Assembly: GCF_001953865.1 (NCBI RefSeq)
Contig: NZ_MQUQ01000015.1
Coordinates: 232,026-296,025 of the forward strand
Source of the DNA: Amycolatopsis coloradensis
GTDB taxonomy: Bacteria; Actinomycetota; Actinomycetes; Mycobacteriales; Pseudonocardiaceae
DNA: 64,000 nt
Reading direction: 5' to 3'
Position numbers and translations under genes: made by a program. Below the pieces are notes generated by a model. The model had not been told where the DNA came from. It was given only the letters and a program-made list of their open reading frames with translations, and ran no database searches. Shown here piece after piece: positions 40,428 to 48,402 of this stretch. How positions within the stretch are numbered: the first letter of the stretch is position 1; the number at the start of each line of letters is the position of its first letter.

Positions 40428-41984
40428 ATGAGTCCGGTGAGTCGTGCCCGCAAGAAGGCAGCCCAGCCCTCCACCCCGAGTGTGACGGGCCTCTTCAAGG
40501 ACGTCCTGCGGGACTTCTCGACCCTCGGCGCCGAACCCGAGGTGCTCGACGTCGAGCTGCTGACCTCCGAGGTGCTCGGCCAGTGGTGGGACGTCGAGGT
40601 CGAGGAGGACGAAGCGCCGCTGGGCCTGGAGCTCATCGCGTTCGCCGCCAGGAAGATCACCCCCGCCGCGGCCGCGCTGCTCGCCGGACTGCGTGTGCTC
40701 GCCGAGACCGAGGAAGAGCGCGATGCGGCCGCCGCCGCGCTCGAGACGGTGCTGGGCCGCGGCATCCCGGAGCCGGAATGGGCGGCGGACCTGGCCGCGG
40801 TGACCGTCGGGGATTGCTGGCGGACCGGTGACGTCTTCGGTGACGAGTCCTCCCTTCTCTGCGTCTTCTCCCGCGGCGGTGTCGAGCACGGCCTGCTCGC
40901 GCTGGTCGACTTCACCGAAGGCGGCCGGATCCGCGACGTCGTCGTGGTCGACAAGCCGCACGACGTGCTGTCCGAGATGCGGCAGCAGGCCGCCGACGAT
41001 CCGGAGCTGGTCACGCTGGAGCGGGTGCTGCCCGAGCGCGCCCACCAGCTGCTCGCGGACGGGCTGGCGGCGACGGACGTCGTCGAGGAGCCCGACGTCA
41101 GCGAGGACTACGCGCGGTTCCACGCGATCGCGCTGGCCTGGATCCGGGCGCTCCCCACTCCCGAGCCCTCGCCCGAGATCACCGAGTGGCCCGAGCAGGT
41201 CCGTGAAGAGGTCGTCGCCGACTTCATCGGGTCCGGGCTCGTGGAGGACACCGAGGCGACGCGGTTCTATGCGCGCCTGCTGGTCGACTACGGCTGCGAG
41301 ACCGAGCCGGGCAGCCCGTTGCGGGTCGGTCCCGAGAAGCTCGCCCGCTTCCTCGAGTCGCTGCTCGACGGCGAGTTCGAGGTCGACGAGGCGTACGAGG
41401 ACGCGCTGGAGCCCGCGCTGCTCGGCTGGGTCACCTGGGCGGCCGACCGCGCCGGGCTCCCCGAGGCCGCCCGCGTGGCGCTGTTGGAGAGCGCGACCGA
41501 GTTCCTGGAGGAGTTCGCGCAGGACGAGGACTCCACCCTCGACGTCTACTTCGACGGTTCCGAGGGGATCGAAGACCCGGCGGAACTCGCGGAGGCGCTC
41601 GAGCGCCGGATGTTCGCCGTCCCGACGGTCTACGCGGAGATCGGCGACGAAGAGCTGGAACTCGAGCCCGCCGACCCCGAACAGCGCCGCCTGCTGGTGA
41701 TCGGCGAGCACCCGGAGTACCACGAGGCGCTGGCCGAGGAGACCTTCGACGGCGAGCCCCGGATGCGGCTCGCGCTCAAGACCACCATCGTCGACCAGCT
41801 TTGGGCCGACGAGCCCGCCGAGGTCTGGCAGGCCGTGCGGCGGCTGAGCGAGACCGGGCAGGAGCGCGACGAGATCTTCGAGCACCTCATCGACGCGCTG
41901 TCCGCCCAGCTCACCGAAGCCGGCGAACACGAGATGGACTACGACCTGGACGATTACCGGAAGGCACTCGGCGACCTCGCCTGA
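40428..41984 (+). CDS. Conserved hypothetical protein, acidic, with basic N-terminal tail
   Basis: A 518-residue soluble protein starting MSPVSRARKKAAQPSTPSV. It is otherwise very acidic and helical (VEVEEDEAPLGLELIAFAARKI, YEDALEPALLGWVTWAADRAGLPEAARVALLES). The block VTVGDCWRTGDVFGDESSLLCVFSRGGVEHGLLALVDF (about 125-162) has a counterpart in the protein at 33803. No membrane segment or catalytic motif is visible. The ATG follows GGAAACATGTGATTC with no strong ribosome-binding site. Function unknown. Confidence 0.7.
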   Translation: MSPVSRARKKAAQPSTPSVTGLFKDVLRDFSTLGAEPEVLDVELLTSEVLGQWWDVEVEEDEAPLGLELIAFAARKITPAAAALLAGLRVLAETEEERDAAAAALETVLGRGIPEPEWAADLAAVTVGDCWRTGDVFGDESSLLCVFSRGGVEHGLLALVDFTEGGRIRDVVVVDKPHDVLSEMRQQAADDPELVTLERVLPERAHQLLADGLAATDVVEEPDVSEDYARFHAIALAWIRALPTPEPSPEITEWPEQVREEVVADFIGSGLVEDTEATRFYARLLVDYGCETEPGSPLRVGPEKLARFLESLLDGEFEVDEAYEDALEPALLGWVTWAADRAGLPEAARVALLESATEFLEEFAQDEDSTLDVYFDGSEGIEDPAELAEALERRMFAVPTVYAEIGDEELELEPADPEQRRLLVIGEHPEYHEALAEETFDGEPRMRLALKTTIVDQLWADEPAEVWQAVRRLSETGQERDEIFEHLIDALSAQLTEAGEHEMDYDLDDYRKALGDLA

Positions 41985-42199
41985 CCGGCCGGAGGCCTGT
42001 CACCGGACTCAAGGGCGCTCGCCGAGCCGGGCGACCAGCGCCCTGGCCGCTTTCCGCAGTGGCCCGCGGCGCGTGTTGTCAGTGAGTCCTTGCAGGTGGA
42101 ACGCCCACTGTGCCTCGACGAGGCCGCCGACCTCCACGACGCGCTCGACCGGGCGCGTGCCTTGCTCGCGGTCCAACCCCTTGCAACTCCTCCCCAATA
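41985..42199. other. Gap upstream of the toxin-antitoxin pair
   Basis: No complete gene. On the minus strand codons read EAQWAFHLQGLTDNTRRGP...ARALVARLGER with coding-like base use and then stop at 42009, which might be the decayed end of a gene. No family is recognised. Confidence 0.3.
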
Positions 42200-42218
42200 C
42201 ATCTAGTCTGTCTAGATG
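42200..42218 (+). promoter_or_regulatory. Palindromic operator across the antitoxin start codon
   Basis: CATCTAG (42200-42206) and CTAGATG (42212-42218) are perfect inverted 7-base arms around TCTGT. The last three bases are the antitoxin ATG. Antitoxins of the Phd/YefM type bind such sites to repress their own operon; binding here is inferred. Confidence 0.65.
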
Positions 42219-42515
42219 GAAGCACCAACCTGGCAGGTACAGGACGCCAAGCAGCGGCTGAGTGAGCTGCTGCGCCGGGCCGCGGCCGAGGGGCCGCAGT
42301 TCGTCACCAAACATGGGGAGGAGGTGGCCGTGGTGCTGGACATCATGGATTACCGCAGGCTGGCCGGAGGCGGTGAAGCCGTCGATTTCAAACTCGTGCT
42401 CTCCGGTGAGCAGCATCATCCGGAGTACGGGGAGGCACTGGCCGACGTGCTGGAGGAGATCGCCGCCGAACGCGCGGAGGATCTGCCGAGAGATGCCGTG
42501 GAGGTGAGCGGGTGA
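42216..42515 (+). CDS. Type II antitoxin, Phd/YefM family
   Basis: A 99-residue antitoxin. The N-terminal Phd/YefM DNA-binding domain is seen in TWQVQDAKQRLSELLRRAAAEGPQFVTKHGEEVAVVLDIMDYRRL (residues 5-50). The acidic C-terminal part (EYGEALADVLEEIAAERAEDLP) would wrap the toxin. It overlaps the toxin gene by GTGA and carries its own palindromic operator at the start codon. Confidence 0.9.
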   Translation: MEAPTWQVQDAKQRLSELLRRAAAEGPQFVTKHGEEVAVVLDIMDYRRLAGGGEAVDFKLVLSGEQHHPEYGEALADVLEEIAAERAEDLPRDAVEVSG

Positions 42516-42928
42516 GCTTTCTGCTGGACACGAACATCGTGTCCGAGGCCCGGCGCCGCACGCAGAACCCGGGTTTCGCCCGGTGGTGGGGCGGGGTGTC
42601 GTCGAGCAGGCTCTATCTGAGCGTGCTGACGGTGGGGGAGATCGAGAGAGGGATCGGCAAACTCAGGCATCGAGGAGAACAAGACCGGGAGCGGGCGGAC
42701 GCGCTGGCCGACTGGCTGGCCGGGCTCACCGCGCAGTTCTCGGAACGGATCCTTCCGGTGACCGCCGAGATCGCGGCCGAATGGGGCAGGCAGTACGCGC
42801 CGCGGAAAGTGCCGTCCGTCGACGGGCTGATCGCCGCGACCGCCCGGATCCACGAGCTGATCCTGGTCACCCGGAACCTCGCCGACATGGCCGGGCTGGG
42901 GGCGCAGGTGCACAACCCGTTCGACTGA
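42512..42928 (+). CDS. vapC: VapC-type PIN-domain ribonuclease toxin
   Basis: A 138-residue PIN domain toxin. Acidic catalytic residues are visible: D6 (MSFLLDTNIVSE), E43 (LTVGEIERGIGKL), D104 (VPSVDGLIAATA) and D122 region (TRNLADMAGLG). VapC toxins cut tRNA or rRNA when released from antitoxin. The subtype ending VHNPFD is typical of FitB/VapC paired with Phd-type antitoxins. GTG start, coupled to the antitoxin. Confidence 0.92.
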   Translation: MSFLLDTNIVSEARRRTQNPGFARWWGGVSSSRLYLSVLTVGEIERGIGKLRHRGEQDRERADALADWLAGLTAQFSERILPVTAEIAAEWGRQYAPRKVPSVDGLIAATARIHELILVTRNLADMAGLGAQVHNPFD

Positions 42929-42934
42929 GAAGTG

Positions 42935-42959
42935 ATCAAGACGTCCGGACGTCTTTATC
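42935..42959. terminator. Short palindromic terminator after vapC
   Basis: AAGACGTCCGGACGTCTT (42938-42955) is a perfect palindrome followed by TATC, 7 bases after the vapC stop, and flanked by GAT/ATC. A 7-bp stem plus U-rich tail could end both the toxin-antitoxin transcript and the convergent small gene. Confidence 0.55.
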
Positions 42960-43028
42960 GGCCGCGCCCAGTCCGGTGTCGCCCAGTCCGGTGTCGAGGC
43001 TCGCTTTCGAGGGTTCCGTTCTGGGTGT

Positions 43029-43199
43029 TCAGCCCAGTGGTGCGGCCGGGGTGCCCTTGCTGTCCGTGACTTCCGGCTTCTTCCGGCGGCGGTCCCCGCG
43101 GGCGTCGTCGAAGTCGACGACGAAGGTACCGGCGGCCATGGCCACCAGGAGCGCTAGTCCGAGAATCGAGCCGACCCAGGTCAGGATGATCGAGAACAT
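43029..43199 (-). CDS. Small single-pass membrane protein, 56 residues
   Basis: ATG at 43199 with GGAGGAGG 8 bases upstream. The frame reads MFSIILTWVGSILGLALLVA, then MAAGTFVVDFDDARGDRRRK and a hydrophilic tail ending APLG. The first 27 residues form one membrane helix; the rest is charged. Start signal and codon use support a real gene. No family recognised. Confidence 0.65.
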   Translation of the reverse strand: MFSIILTWVGSILGLALLVAMAAGTFVVDFDDARGDRRRKKPEVTDSKGTPAAPLG

Positions 43200-43528
43200 C
43201 GTGAGCCTCCTCCCTGCTCAAGGTCCTTTTCGAGACCTCTTGTTCCCCTGACACAAGGGTCGCCTCGGGGGCCTGTAGCCGGTATCGGCCAACCGGTTAC
43301 ACGTACTGAGCGTGAATCGGCCGATCGGCCGAGGAAACCCGCGCCCCGATCGCGGTACGCGACCGGCCGGTCCCGCCGGCTCGCCGGTGATGCGAAGGCT
43401 GGTACTTGTGAGGGAACGGCCGGAATTCGCCCGAGTGATCGGCTTCCGGCGAAATGATCTCGGTCGTCGTCGTGAAACACTCGCCGTGAGTGGAGATTTG
43501 TGAGGATCCGGTCACCCAGTGTTTCCGT
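43200..43528. other. Gap between the small membrane protein and pantothenate kinase
   Basis: A 329-base stretch with only short frames on both strands. None has a convincing start signal or family resemblance, and no repeat family member is present. I see nothing to annotate apart from the promoter expected for the small membrane protein gene. Confidence 0.5.
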
Positions 43529-44461
43529 TCAGAGCTTGCGCAGGCGGACCCGGTTGATCGTGTGGTCGGAGTCCTTACGGAGGACGAGGGTCGCGCGAGG
43601 CCGCGTCGGCTTGATGTTCTCCATCAGGTTCGGCTCGTTGATCGTGCGCCACAGGTGGCGTGCCTCGGCCCGGGCCTCGTCGTCCGGGAGACCGGCGAAG
43701 TGGTGGAAGTGTGACGCCGGGTCAGCGAACGCGGTGTGCCGCAGTTTGAGGAACCGCTCGACGTACCAGCGTTCGATGTCGGTCGTCGGCGCGTCCACGT
43801 AGATCGAGAAGTCGAATAGATCGGAGACGGTGAGCCGAGGGCCGGGCTGGAGGACGTTGAGCCCTTCGAGGATCAGGATGTCGGGTTGCCGGACGACCTG
43901 TTCCTCGCCGGGAAGGATGTCGTAGGCGAGGTGCGAGTACACCGGCGCGCTAACCCGTTCCGCCCCGGACTTCACCTCGGTGACGAACCGCAGCAGGGCC
44001 CGCCGGTCGTAGCTCTCGGGGAAACCCTTGCGGTGCATGATCCCGCGCCGGACCAGTTCCGCCCGCGGATGGAGGAACCCGTCGGTGGTGACCAGGTCGA
44101 CCCTGGGATGGTCCGGCCAGCGGGCGAGCAGGGTGCGCAGGATGCGCGCGGTCGTCGACTTGCCGACGGCGACGCTTCCGGCGATCCCGATGATGTACGG
44201 CACCTTGGTGCCCCGACTGTCTTCACCGAGAAAGGTGGTGGTGGCTTCGTACAACCGTTGCCGGGCGGCGACCTGGAGATTGATCAGGCGGGAGAGCGGC
44301 AGGTAGACCTCGGCGACCTCGGCCAGGTCCACCTGCTCGCCGAGACCGCGCAGCCGCAGTAGTTCCGCGGCGGTCAGTGGCAGGGGGGTAGCCCTGCGCA
44401 ACTCGCGCCACTGCTCACGGTGCAGCTCGACGTAGGGACTGAGCTCACGGACCCGCGGCAT
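43529..44461 (-). CDS. coaA: Type I pantothenate kinase
   Basis: A 310-residue P-loop kinase that phosphorylates pantothenate in the first committed step of coenzyme A synthesis. Features are SPYVELHREQWRELR at the N-terminus, P-loop GIAGSVAVGKST (92-103), VTTDGFLHP, RKGFPESYDRRALLRFV and ILEGLNVLQPGP. Length and motifs match CoaA of mycobacteria and E. coli. It is probably feedback-inhibited by CoA, as in the family. Confidence 0.96.
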   Translation of the reverse strand: MPRVRELSPYVELHREQWRELRRATPLPLTAAELLRLRGLGEQVDLAEVAEVYLPLSRLINLQVAARQRLYEATTTFLGEDSRGTKVPYIIGIAGSVAVGKSTTARILRTLLARWPDHPRVDLVTTDGFLHPRAELVRRGIMHRKGFPESYDRRALLRFVTEVKSGAERVSAPVYSHLAYDILPGEEQVVRQPDILILEGLNVLQPGPRLTVSDLFDFSIYVDAPTTDIERWYVERFLKLRHTAFADPASHFHHFAGLPDDEARAEARHLWRTINEPNLMENIKPTRPRATLVLRKDSDHTINRVRLRKL

Positions 44462-44695
44462 CGCACACTCCTCGCCCGTCGCCTGCGCTGGCGCCGTACA
44501 AAAACCGTGTTGACGAGTTCTCGGCGGGTGAACGTGCCGCGAACCGGATGAAGCCGCTTTAACGGTAGGGCTTACGGCTCGTGAACGCGCTGCGATGTGA
44601 TGTAGCCCGCTAAGGGGCGTCAGGTGTCGACGGGAACCCGCGTCCGCGATCGGCGTCGGCAGGACGCAGCTTGGTCACTCACTCGCCGACGAGGG

Positions 44696-44731
44696 GAAGG
44701 CGCCCTGCCGCCGCGACAGCGGGGCCTTCGG
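44696..44731. repeat. Dispersed repeat, family D, copy 2
   Basis: GAAGGCGCCCTGCCGCCGCG followed by ACAGCGGGGCCTTCGG, close to the 17018-17054 copy. It lies in the 312-base gap 44462-44773, between the coaA start and the macro-domain gene stop, which otherwise shows no gene. Confidence 0.5.
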
Positions 44732-44773
44732 CGGTGGAGGATCGGTCATTTCGGAGGTCCATCTCAGCTCCGC

Positions 44774-45415
44774 CTACCGTCCATTACGGGGGCGGCCGGG
44801 CGCGAAGACCTCGTTCCACGCCGCGGCGACCTGCCGGGCGCAGGTGGCGGGTGCGACCCCGCCGACGCCGGTACCGAGCCCGGGCATCGCGATCGTGTGC
44901 ACCAGGTCACGGACCCGGCCCTGGTCGAGCCTGCCGTCACGCCACTGCCGGAACACCGCCCTGGCGGCCAGGTACGGATGCACGGTGTCGCGGGGAAGGC
45001 GTTCGCCGGGTTCCCGCATCGTCGGCGCGCTGATCAGCCAGGCGGGCTCCGCCTCGCCGGTGGGCACGATCACGGCTTCGCCGATCGGGAGTTCACCACC
45101 GTGGTAGGCGAGCACGGCGCTGCGCACGTTCTGCTCGACGTCGGGGTAGGCGCGGGCGTAGACGGCGTCGATGCCGCCGCGCATCCAGCCGTAGGAGTTC
45201 GCGGGACTGACGACGGCTTGTGCGACGACGTCGAGCACCGACCCGCGGTGCACGAAGACCCGTCCGTCCACAGTGTCCGCGACGGTGGTCCAGGCTTGCG
45301 CGAGCAGGTCATCGACGGCGCACAGCACCAGCTCCGGGGTGGGATGGTCGGGCAGGGGAGCAAAAGAGGAGCCGACATCCTCGTGGCCGGTGTGCGTGCC
45401 CGATTCGGCGGTCAC
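44774..45415 (-). CDS. Macro domain (ADP-ribose-binding) protein
   Basis: A 213-residue soluble protein. The macro-fold signature is VFVHRGSVLDVVAQAVVSPANSYGWMRGGIDAVYARAYP (about residues 50-90), with a glycine loop near the C-terminus, AMPGLGTGVGGVAPATCARQV. Such proteins bind or hydrolyse ADP-ribose derivatives; which is not evident. It stands alone, divergent from pheA. Confidence 0.85.
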   Translation of the reverse strand: MTAESGTHTGHEDVGSSFAPLPDHPTPELVLCAVDDLLAQAWTTVADTVDGRVFVHRGSVLDVVAQAVVSPANSYGWMRGGIDAVYARAYPDVEQNVRSAVLAYHGGELPIGEAVIVPTGEAEPAWLISAPTMREPGERLPRDTVHPYLAARAVFRQWRDGRLDQGRVRDLVHTIAMPGLGTGVGGVAPATCARQVAAAWNEVFAPGRPRNGR

Positions 45416-45512
45416 GCTCTAAGCATGGCAAAAAAAGGCACCCGGCGTAACCGGGTCGCGTACCGGCTGTCCGAGTGAAAGTCGCCACCTGCGGCGTGCG
45501 TAATCTGGCGGG

Positions 45513-46421
45513 GTGTCACGGATCGCTTACTTCGGCCCCCGGGGGACCTTCACCGAACAGGCCGCACGGCGGCTGGCCCCCGGCGAGGAGCTGATCCCCG
45601 CGGAGACCATCCCGGCGGCGCTGGCCGCGGTGCGCTCGGGTGAAGCCGCCGCGGCCTGTGTGCCGATCGAGAACTCCGTCGAGGGCGCGGTCACCGCCAC
45701 CCTTGACAGCCTGAGCGAGGCCGAGCCGCTCGTCGCCGTGGCGGAGGTGCTGCTTCCGGTCCACTTCAGTGTGCTGACCAGGCCGGGCACGACCGAGATC
45801 CGCACCGTGGCGAGCCACCCGCACGCGCTCGCGCAGGTCCGGCACTGGGTCGAGGCGAACCTCCCCGGCGCGCGTCCGGTCGCGACGTCGTCCACCGCCG
45901 CGGCCGCGGTCGCGGTCGACGCGGGCGAGTTCGACGCCGCCGTCACCGCGCCGGTGGCCGCCGAGCACTACCCGCTGGACGTGCTGGCCACCGAGGTCGC
46001 CGACGTCTGCGACGCCAAGACCCGGTTCCTGCTGGTCCGTCTGCCCGGCGAGCTGCCGGAGCCGACCGGGGCCGACCGCACGTCGATCGTCGCCGCCGCT
46101 ACGAACCGGACCGGCGCATTGGCGGAACTGCTCACCGAACTGGCGGTCCGCGGGATCAACCTGACCAAGCTGGACGCCCGCCCGACCAGGAACAACTTCG
46201 GCGAGTACCGCTTCTTCATCGACTTCGAGGGGCATGTGGCCGAGCCCCGGATCGGCGACGTGCTGGCCGCGTTGCGCCGACGGTGCCGCAACGTGCGGTT
46301 CCTCGGTTCCCACCCGCGGGCGGACGACGGCACGACCGCGGTCGAGCAGGGCGCCGCCAACGAGGACTTCACCGAAGCGATCGACTGGGTCGAGTCGGTC
46401 CGGAAGGGAGCACAGGCGTGA
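45513..46421 (+). CDS. pheA: Prephenate dehydratase
   Basis: A 302-residue enzyme converting prephenate to phenylpyruvate in phenylalanine synthesis. The catalytic domain opens IAYFGPRGTFTEQAA; it includes CVPIENSVEGAVTATLDSL and the TRF motif (DAKTRFLLV, about residue 169). A C-terminal ACT domain (TNRTGALAELLTELAVRGINLTKLDARPT, about 193-222) binds phenylalanine for feedback control. GTG start. It overlaps the next gene by GTGA. Confidence 0.96.
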   Translation: MSRIAYFGPRGTFTEQAARRLAPGEELIPAETIPAALAAVRSGEAAAACVPIENSVEGAVTATLDSLSEAEPLVAVAEVLLPVHFSVLTRPGTTEIRTVASHPHALAQVRHWVEANLPGARPVATSSTAAAAVAVDAGEFDAAVTAPVAAEHYPLDVLATEVADVCDAKTRFLLVRLPGELPEPTGADRTSIVAAATNRTGALAELLTELAVRGINLTKLDARPTRNNFGEYRFFIDFEGHVAEPRIGDVLAALRRRCRNVRFLGSHPRADDGTTAVEQGAANEDFTEAIDWVESVRKGAQA

Positions 46422-47041
46422 AACTCCTTCTCGTCCGTCACGGTCAGACCGACGGCAACGTGCGGGGCGCGCTCGACACCGCGCTGCCCGGCCCGCCGCT
46501 CACCGAACTGGGCCGTGAACAGGCCGAAGATCTCGCGGCGCGGCTGGACGGCGAGCCGATTGTCGCGGTCTACGCCTCACAGGCCGTCCGTGCCCAGCAG
46601 ACCGCCGCGCCGCTGGCCGCCAAGCTCGGCGTCGACGTCCAGGTCGTCGACGGGGTGCACGAGGTCGCCGCGGGTGACCTCGAAGGCAACACCGACAAGG
46701 ACTCGATCACGACCTACATGAGCGTCGTGCGCCGGTGGACGCTCGGCGAACTCGATCCGCCGATCCCCGGCGGCGAGACCGGCGCGCAGGTCCGCACCCG
46801 GATGCTCGACGCGGTCGCCCGGCTGCGCGCCAAGCACGAGCAGGCCGACCCCGACGGCACGGTGGTGCTGGTGAGCCATGGCGGTGCGATCCGGCTCGGC
46901 GGCGAATGGCTCGCCGGGAACGTCACCGCCGAGATCGCCAACCAGGGCCTCATCCCGAACACGGGCATCGTCGAACTCGCCGCGACCGCCGACGGCTGGA
47001 CCTGTCTCACCTGGGCCGGAACCCCCGTCATACGCGCCTGA
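46418..47041 (+). CDS. Histidine phosphatase family protein (phosphoglycerate mutase-like)
   Basis: A 207-residue enzyme with an intact RHG motif (LLLVRHGQTDGN, residues 3-14), second-shell TELGREQAEDLAARL, EVAAGDLEG with catalytic acid Glu, and VLVSHGGAIRLGGEWL (about 148-163). Substrate unknown. Placement right after pheA, with start/stop overlap, is common in actinomycetes. A possible metabolic link is not proven. Confidence 0.92.
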   Translation: MKLLLVRHGQTDGNVRGALDTALPGPPLTELGREQAEDLAARLDGEPIVAVYASQAVRAQQTAAPLAAKLGVDVQVVDGVHEVAAGDLEGNTDKDSITTYMSVVRRWTLGELDPPIPGGETGAQVRTRMLDAVARLRAKHEQADPDGTVVLVSHGGAIRLGGEWLAGNVTAEIANQGLIPNTGIVELAATADGWTCLTWAGTPVIRA

Positions 47042-47047
47042 CTCCCT

Positions 47048-47111
47048 CGCGTTTCGTCCTCTGGTTGCGGTAGTTGCACGCGCAAGTACCGCAACTAGAG
47101 GACGAAACGCG
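47048..47111. repeat. Palindromic repeat, family B, copy 3
   Basis: Arms of 25 bases, 47048-47072 and 47087-47111 (CGCGTTTCGTCCTCTGG... / ...TAGAGGACGAAACGCG), with one mismatch and a 14-base spacer. It begins 6 bases past the phosphatase stop. It is the longest and best preserved of the family. Confidence 0.88.
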
Positions 47112-47251
47112 GGCGTTTGCCTCCGCTTCCGCCGGGGAACACACTCCACGAGATCAATTAACACCTTGTGGGGAATTAACCGGGAGAGCGCAACCCCTGG
47201 GGTCGCTAACCCGTCTACTGATCGGTGGGTCACCCGGCTACAGGGAGGCGA

Positions 47252-47908
47252 ATGACCATGGTTCGTTCGAAGATGATCTCCATCGGCGGTCTCATCGCGG
47301 GTACCGCCGGACTCTTGCTGCTCAGCGCGTGCGGTTCGGAAACCGCCCCGGTAGCGCAGAGTTCGTCCGCGACACCGTCCAGTTCGGCGCCGGAGACCTC
47401 GGTCGCGCCCAGCGCGAGTTCGAGCCCGGCACCGGCACCGGCGCCGCAACCCGCCCAGGGGCCGGACCCGGCTCCCAGGAACGACGGGCTCTGCAAGGCA
47501 GGCGACGTGAAGCTCTCGGTCGCGAACGGGGACGCGGCGGCCGGGACGGTCTACCGGAAGCTCGTCATCACCAACTCCAGCGGGCACGCGTGCACCATCC
47601 AGGGCTTTCCCGGCGTCTCCTACGTCACCGGCGCGGACGGCCACCAGGTCGGTGAAGCCGCGTTCCGTGACGGCGTCAAGGGCGGCCCGGTCCAGCTGAA
47701 CAACGGCGAAAGCGCGTCCGCCGACATCGGCTTCGTGAACGTCCGCAACTACGACGAGGCGGCCTGCAAGCCCACCGAGACCCGTGGGCTGCGGGTGTAC
47801 CTGCCGCAGGAGACGGCGTCGAACTTCGTGGCGGTGCAGGGACTCGGCTGCGCGGGGAAGATCCCCGGAAACCAGTTGACCGTCAAGACGTTCAACAAGG
47901 GAGCCTAG
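47252..47908 (+). CDS. DUF4232 lipoprotein
   Basis: A 218-residue exported lipoprotein. The signal peptide has a lipobox LLSACGS (Cys about residue 27), then a Ser/Pro/Ala-rich linker to about residue 75. The DUF4232 beta domain follows (LVITNSSGHACTIQGFPGVSYVTG, FVNVRNYDEAACKPTETRGLRVYLP). The ATG at 47252 follows GGGAGGCGA. The function of DUF4232 is unknown; it is probably an outer-face membrane protein. Confidence 0.85.
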   Translation: MTMVRSKMISIGGLIAGTAGLLLLSACGSETAPVAQSSSATPSSSAPETSVAPSASSSPAPAPAPQPAQGPDPAPRNDGLCKAGDVKLSVANGDAAAGTVYRKLVITNSSGHACTIQGFPGVSYVTGADGHQVGEAAFRDGVKGGPVQLNNGESASADIGFVNVRNYDEAACKPTETRGLRVYLPQETASNFVAVQGLGCAGKIPGNQLTVKTFNKGA

Positions 47909-48342
47909 AGCTGGGCGCAGAGCTGTTCGGCCTGCGCCAGGTGCCGCTGGCCGGAGATCTGGTTGAAGTGCAGGCTGAACACCATCCGGCTGACACCGTC
48001 GATGTGCTCGGCCAGCGGCCGGTAGGTGTCGTTGGCGGCGGCCGCCGCGGCGGAGAGTTCGCGTGCGGCCGTCATCCGGTGCAGGATCTCGGGGGCAAGC
48101 ACCGCCACGGTCCGGTCGCCGGGCGCGGCGCCGGTGGTGTCCGGGATCGTGCCGACCCTGGCCAGTGCCGAACACGCGTCCTGCGCGTCTTCGAGGGCTC
48201 CCGCGTTGACGCCCGACAGCGCCCACAACATGCCGATCACGCTCGCGCCGATCACGAACCCGGCGAACGCGGTGATCACCTGCGGGCGTCTGGAAGGTTC
48301 TTTCGTCCCCACGCCGGCCTCCGGCACCAGTGTCTGCTGCAT
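47905..48342 (-). CDS. Hypothetical single-pass membrane protein
   Basis: A 145-residue protein with a short cytoplasmic N-terminus (EPSRRPQ), one helix (VITAFAGFVIGASVIGMLWAL) and an extracellular helical domain with two cysteines (AQDACSALARVG, AEQLCAQL). Convergent with the lipoprotein gene, overlapping it by 4 bases. No family recognised. Confidence 0.65.
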   Translation of the reverse strand: MQQTLVPEAGVGTKEPSRRPQVITAFAGFVIGASVIGMLWALSGVNAGALEDAQDACSALARVGTIPDTTGAAPGDRTVAVLAPEILHRMTAARELSAAAAAANDTYRPLAEHIDGVSRMVFSLHFNQISGQRHLAQAEQLCAQL

Positions 48343-48402
48343 CGCGGACCTCTCTCGCCAGCCGGCGGTGATGCGCTATTCCAGCACCAAAGGCCCGACT
48401 TT

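Noticed and set aside
43297..43515. 72-codon minus-strand frame upstream of coaA's end
   Set aside because: No start signal, unusual composition, and no family resemblance.
45425..45478. 17-codon frame starting MAKKGTRRNRVAYRLSE between the macro-domain gene and pheA
   Set aside because: No ribosome-binding site and too short to support; it could be a real tiny gene but nothing in the sequence confirms it.
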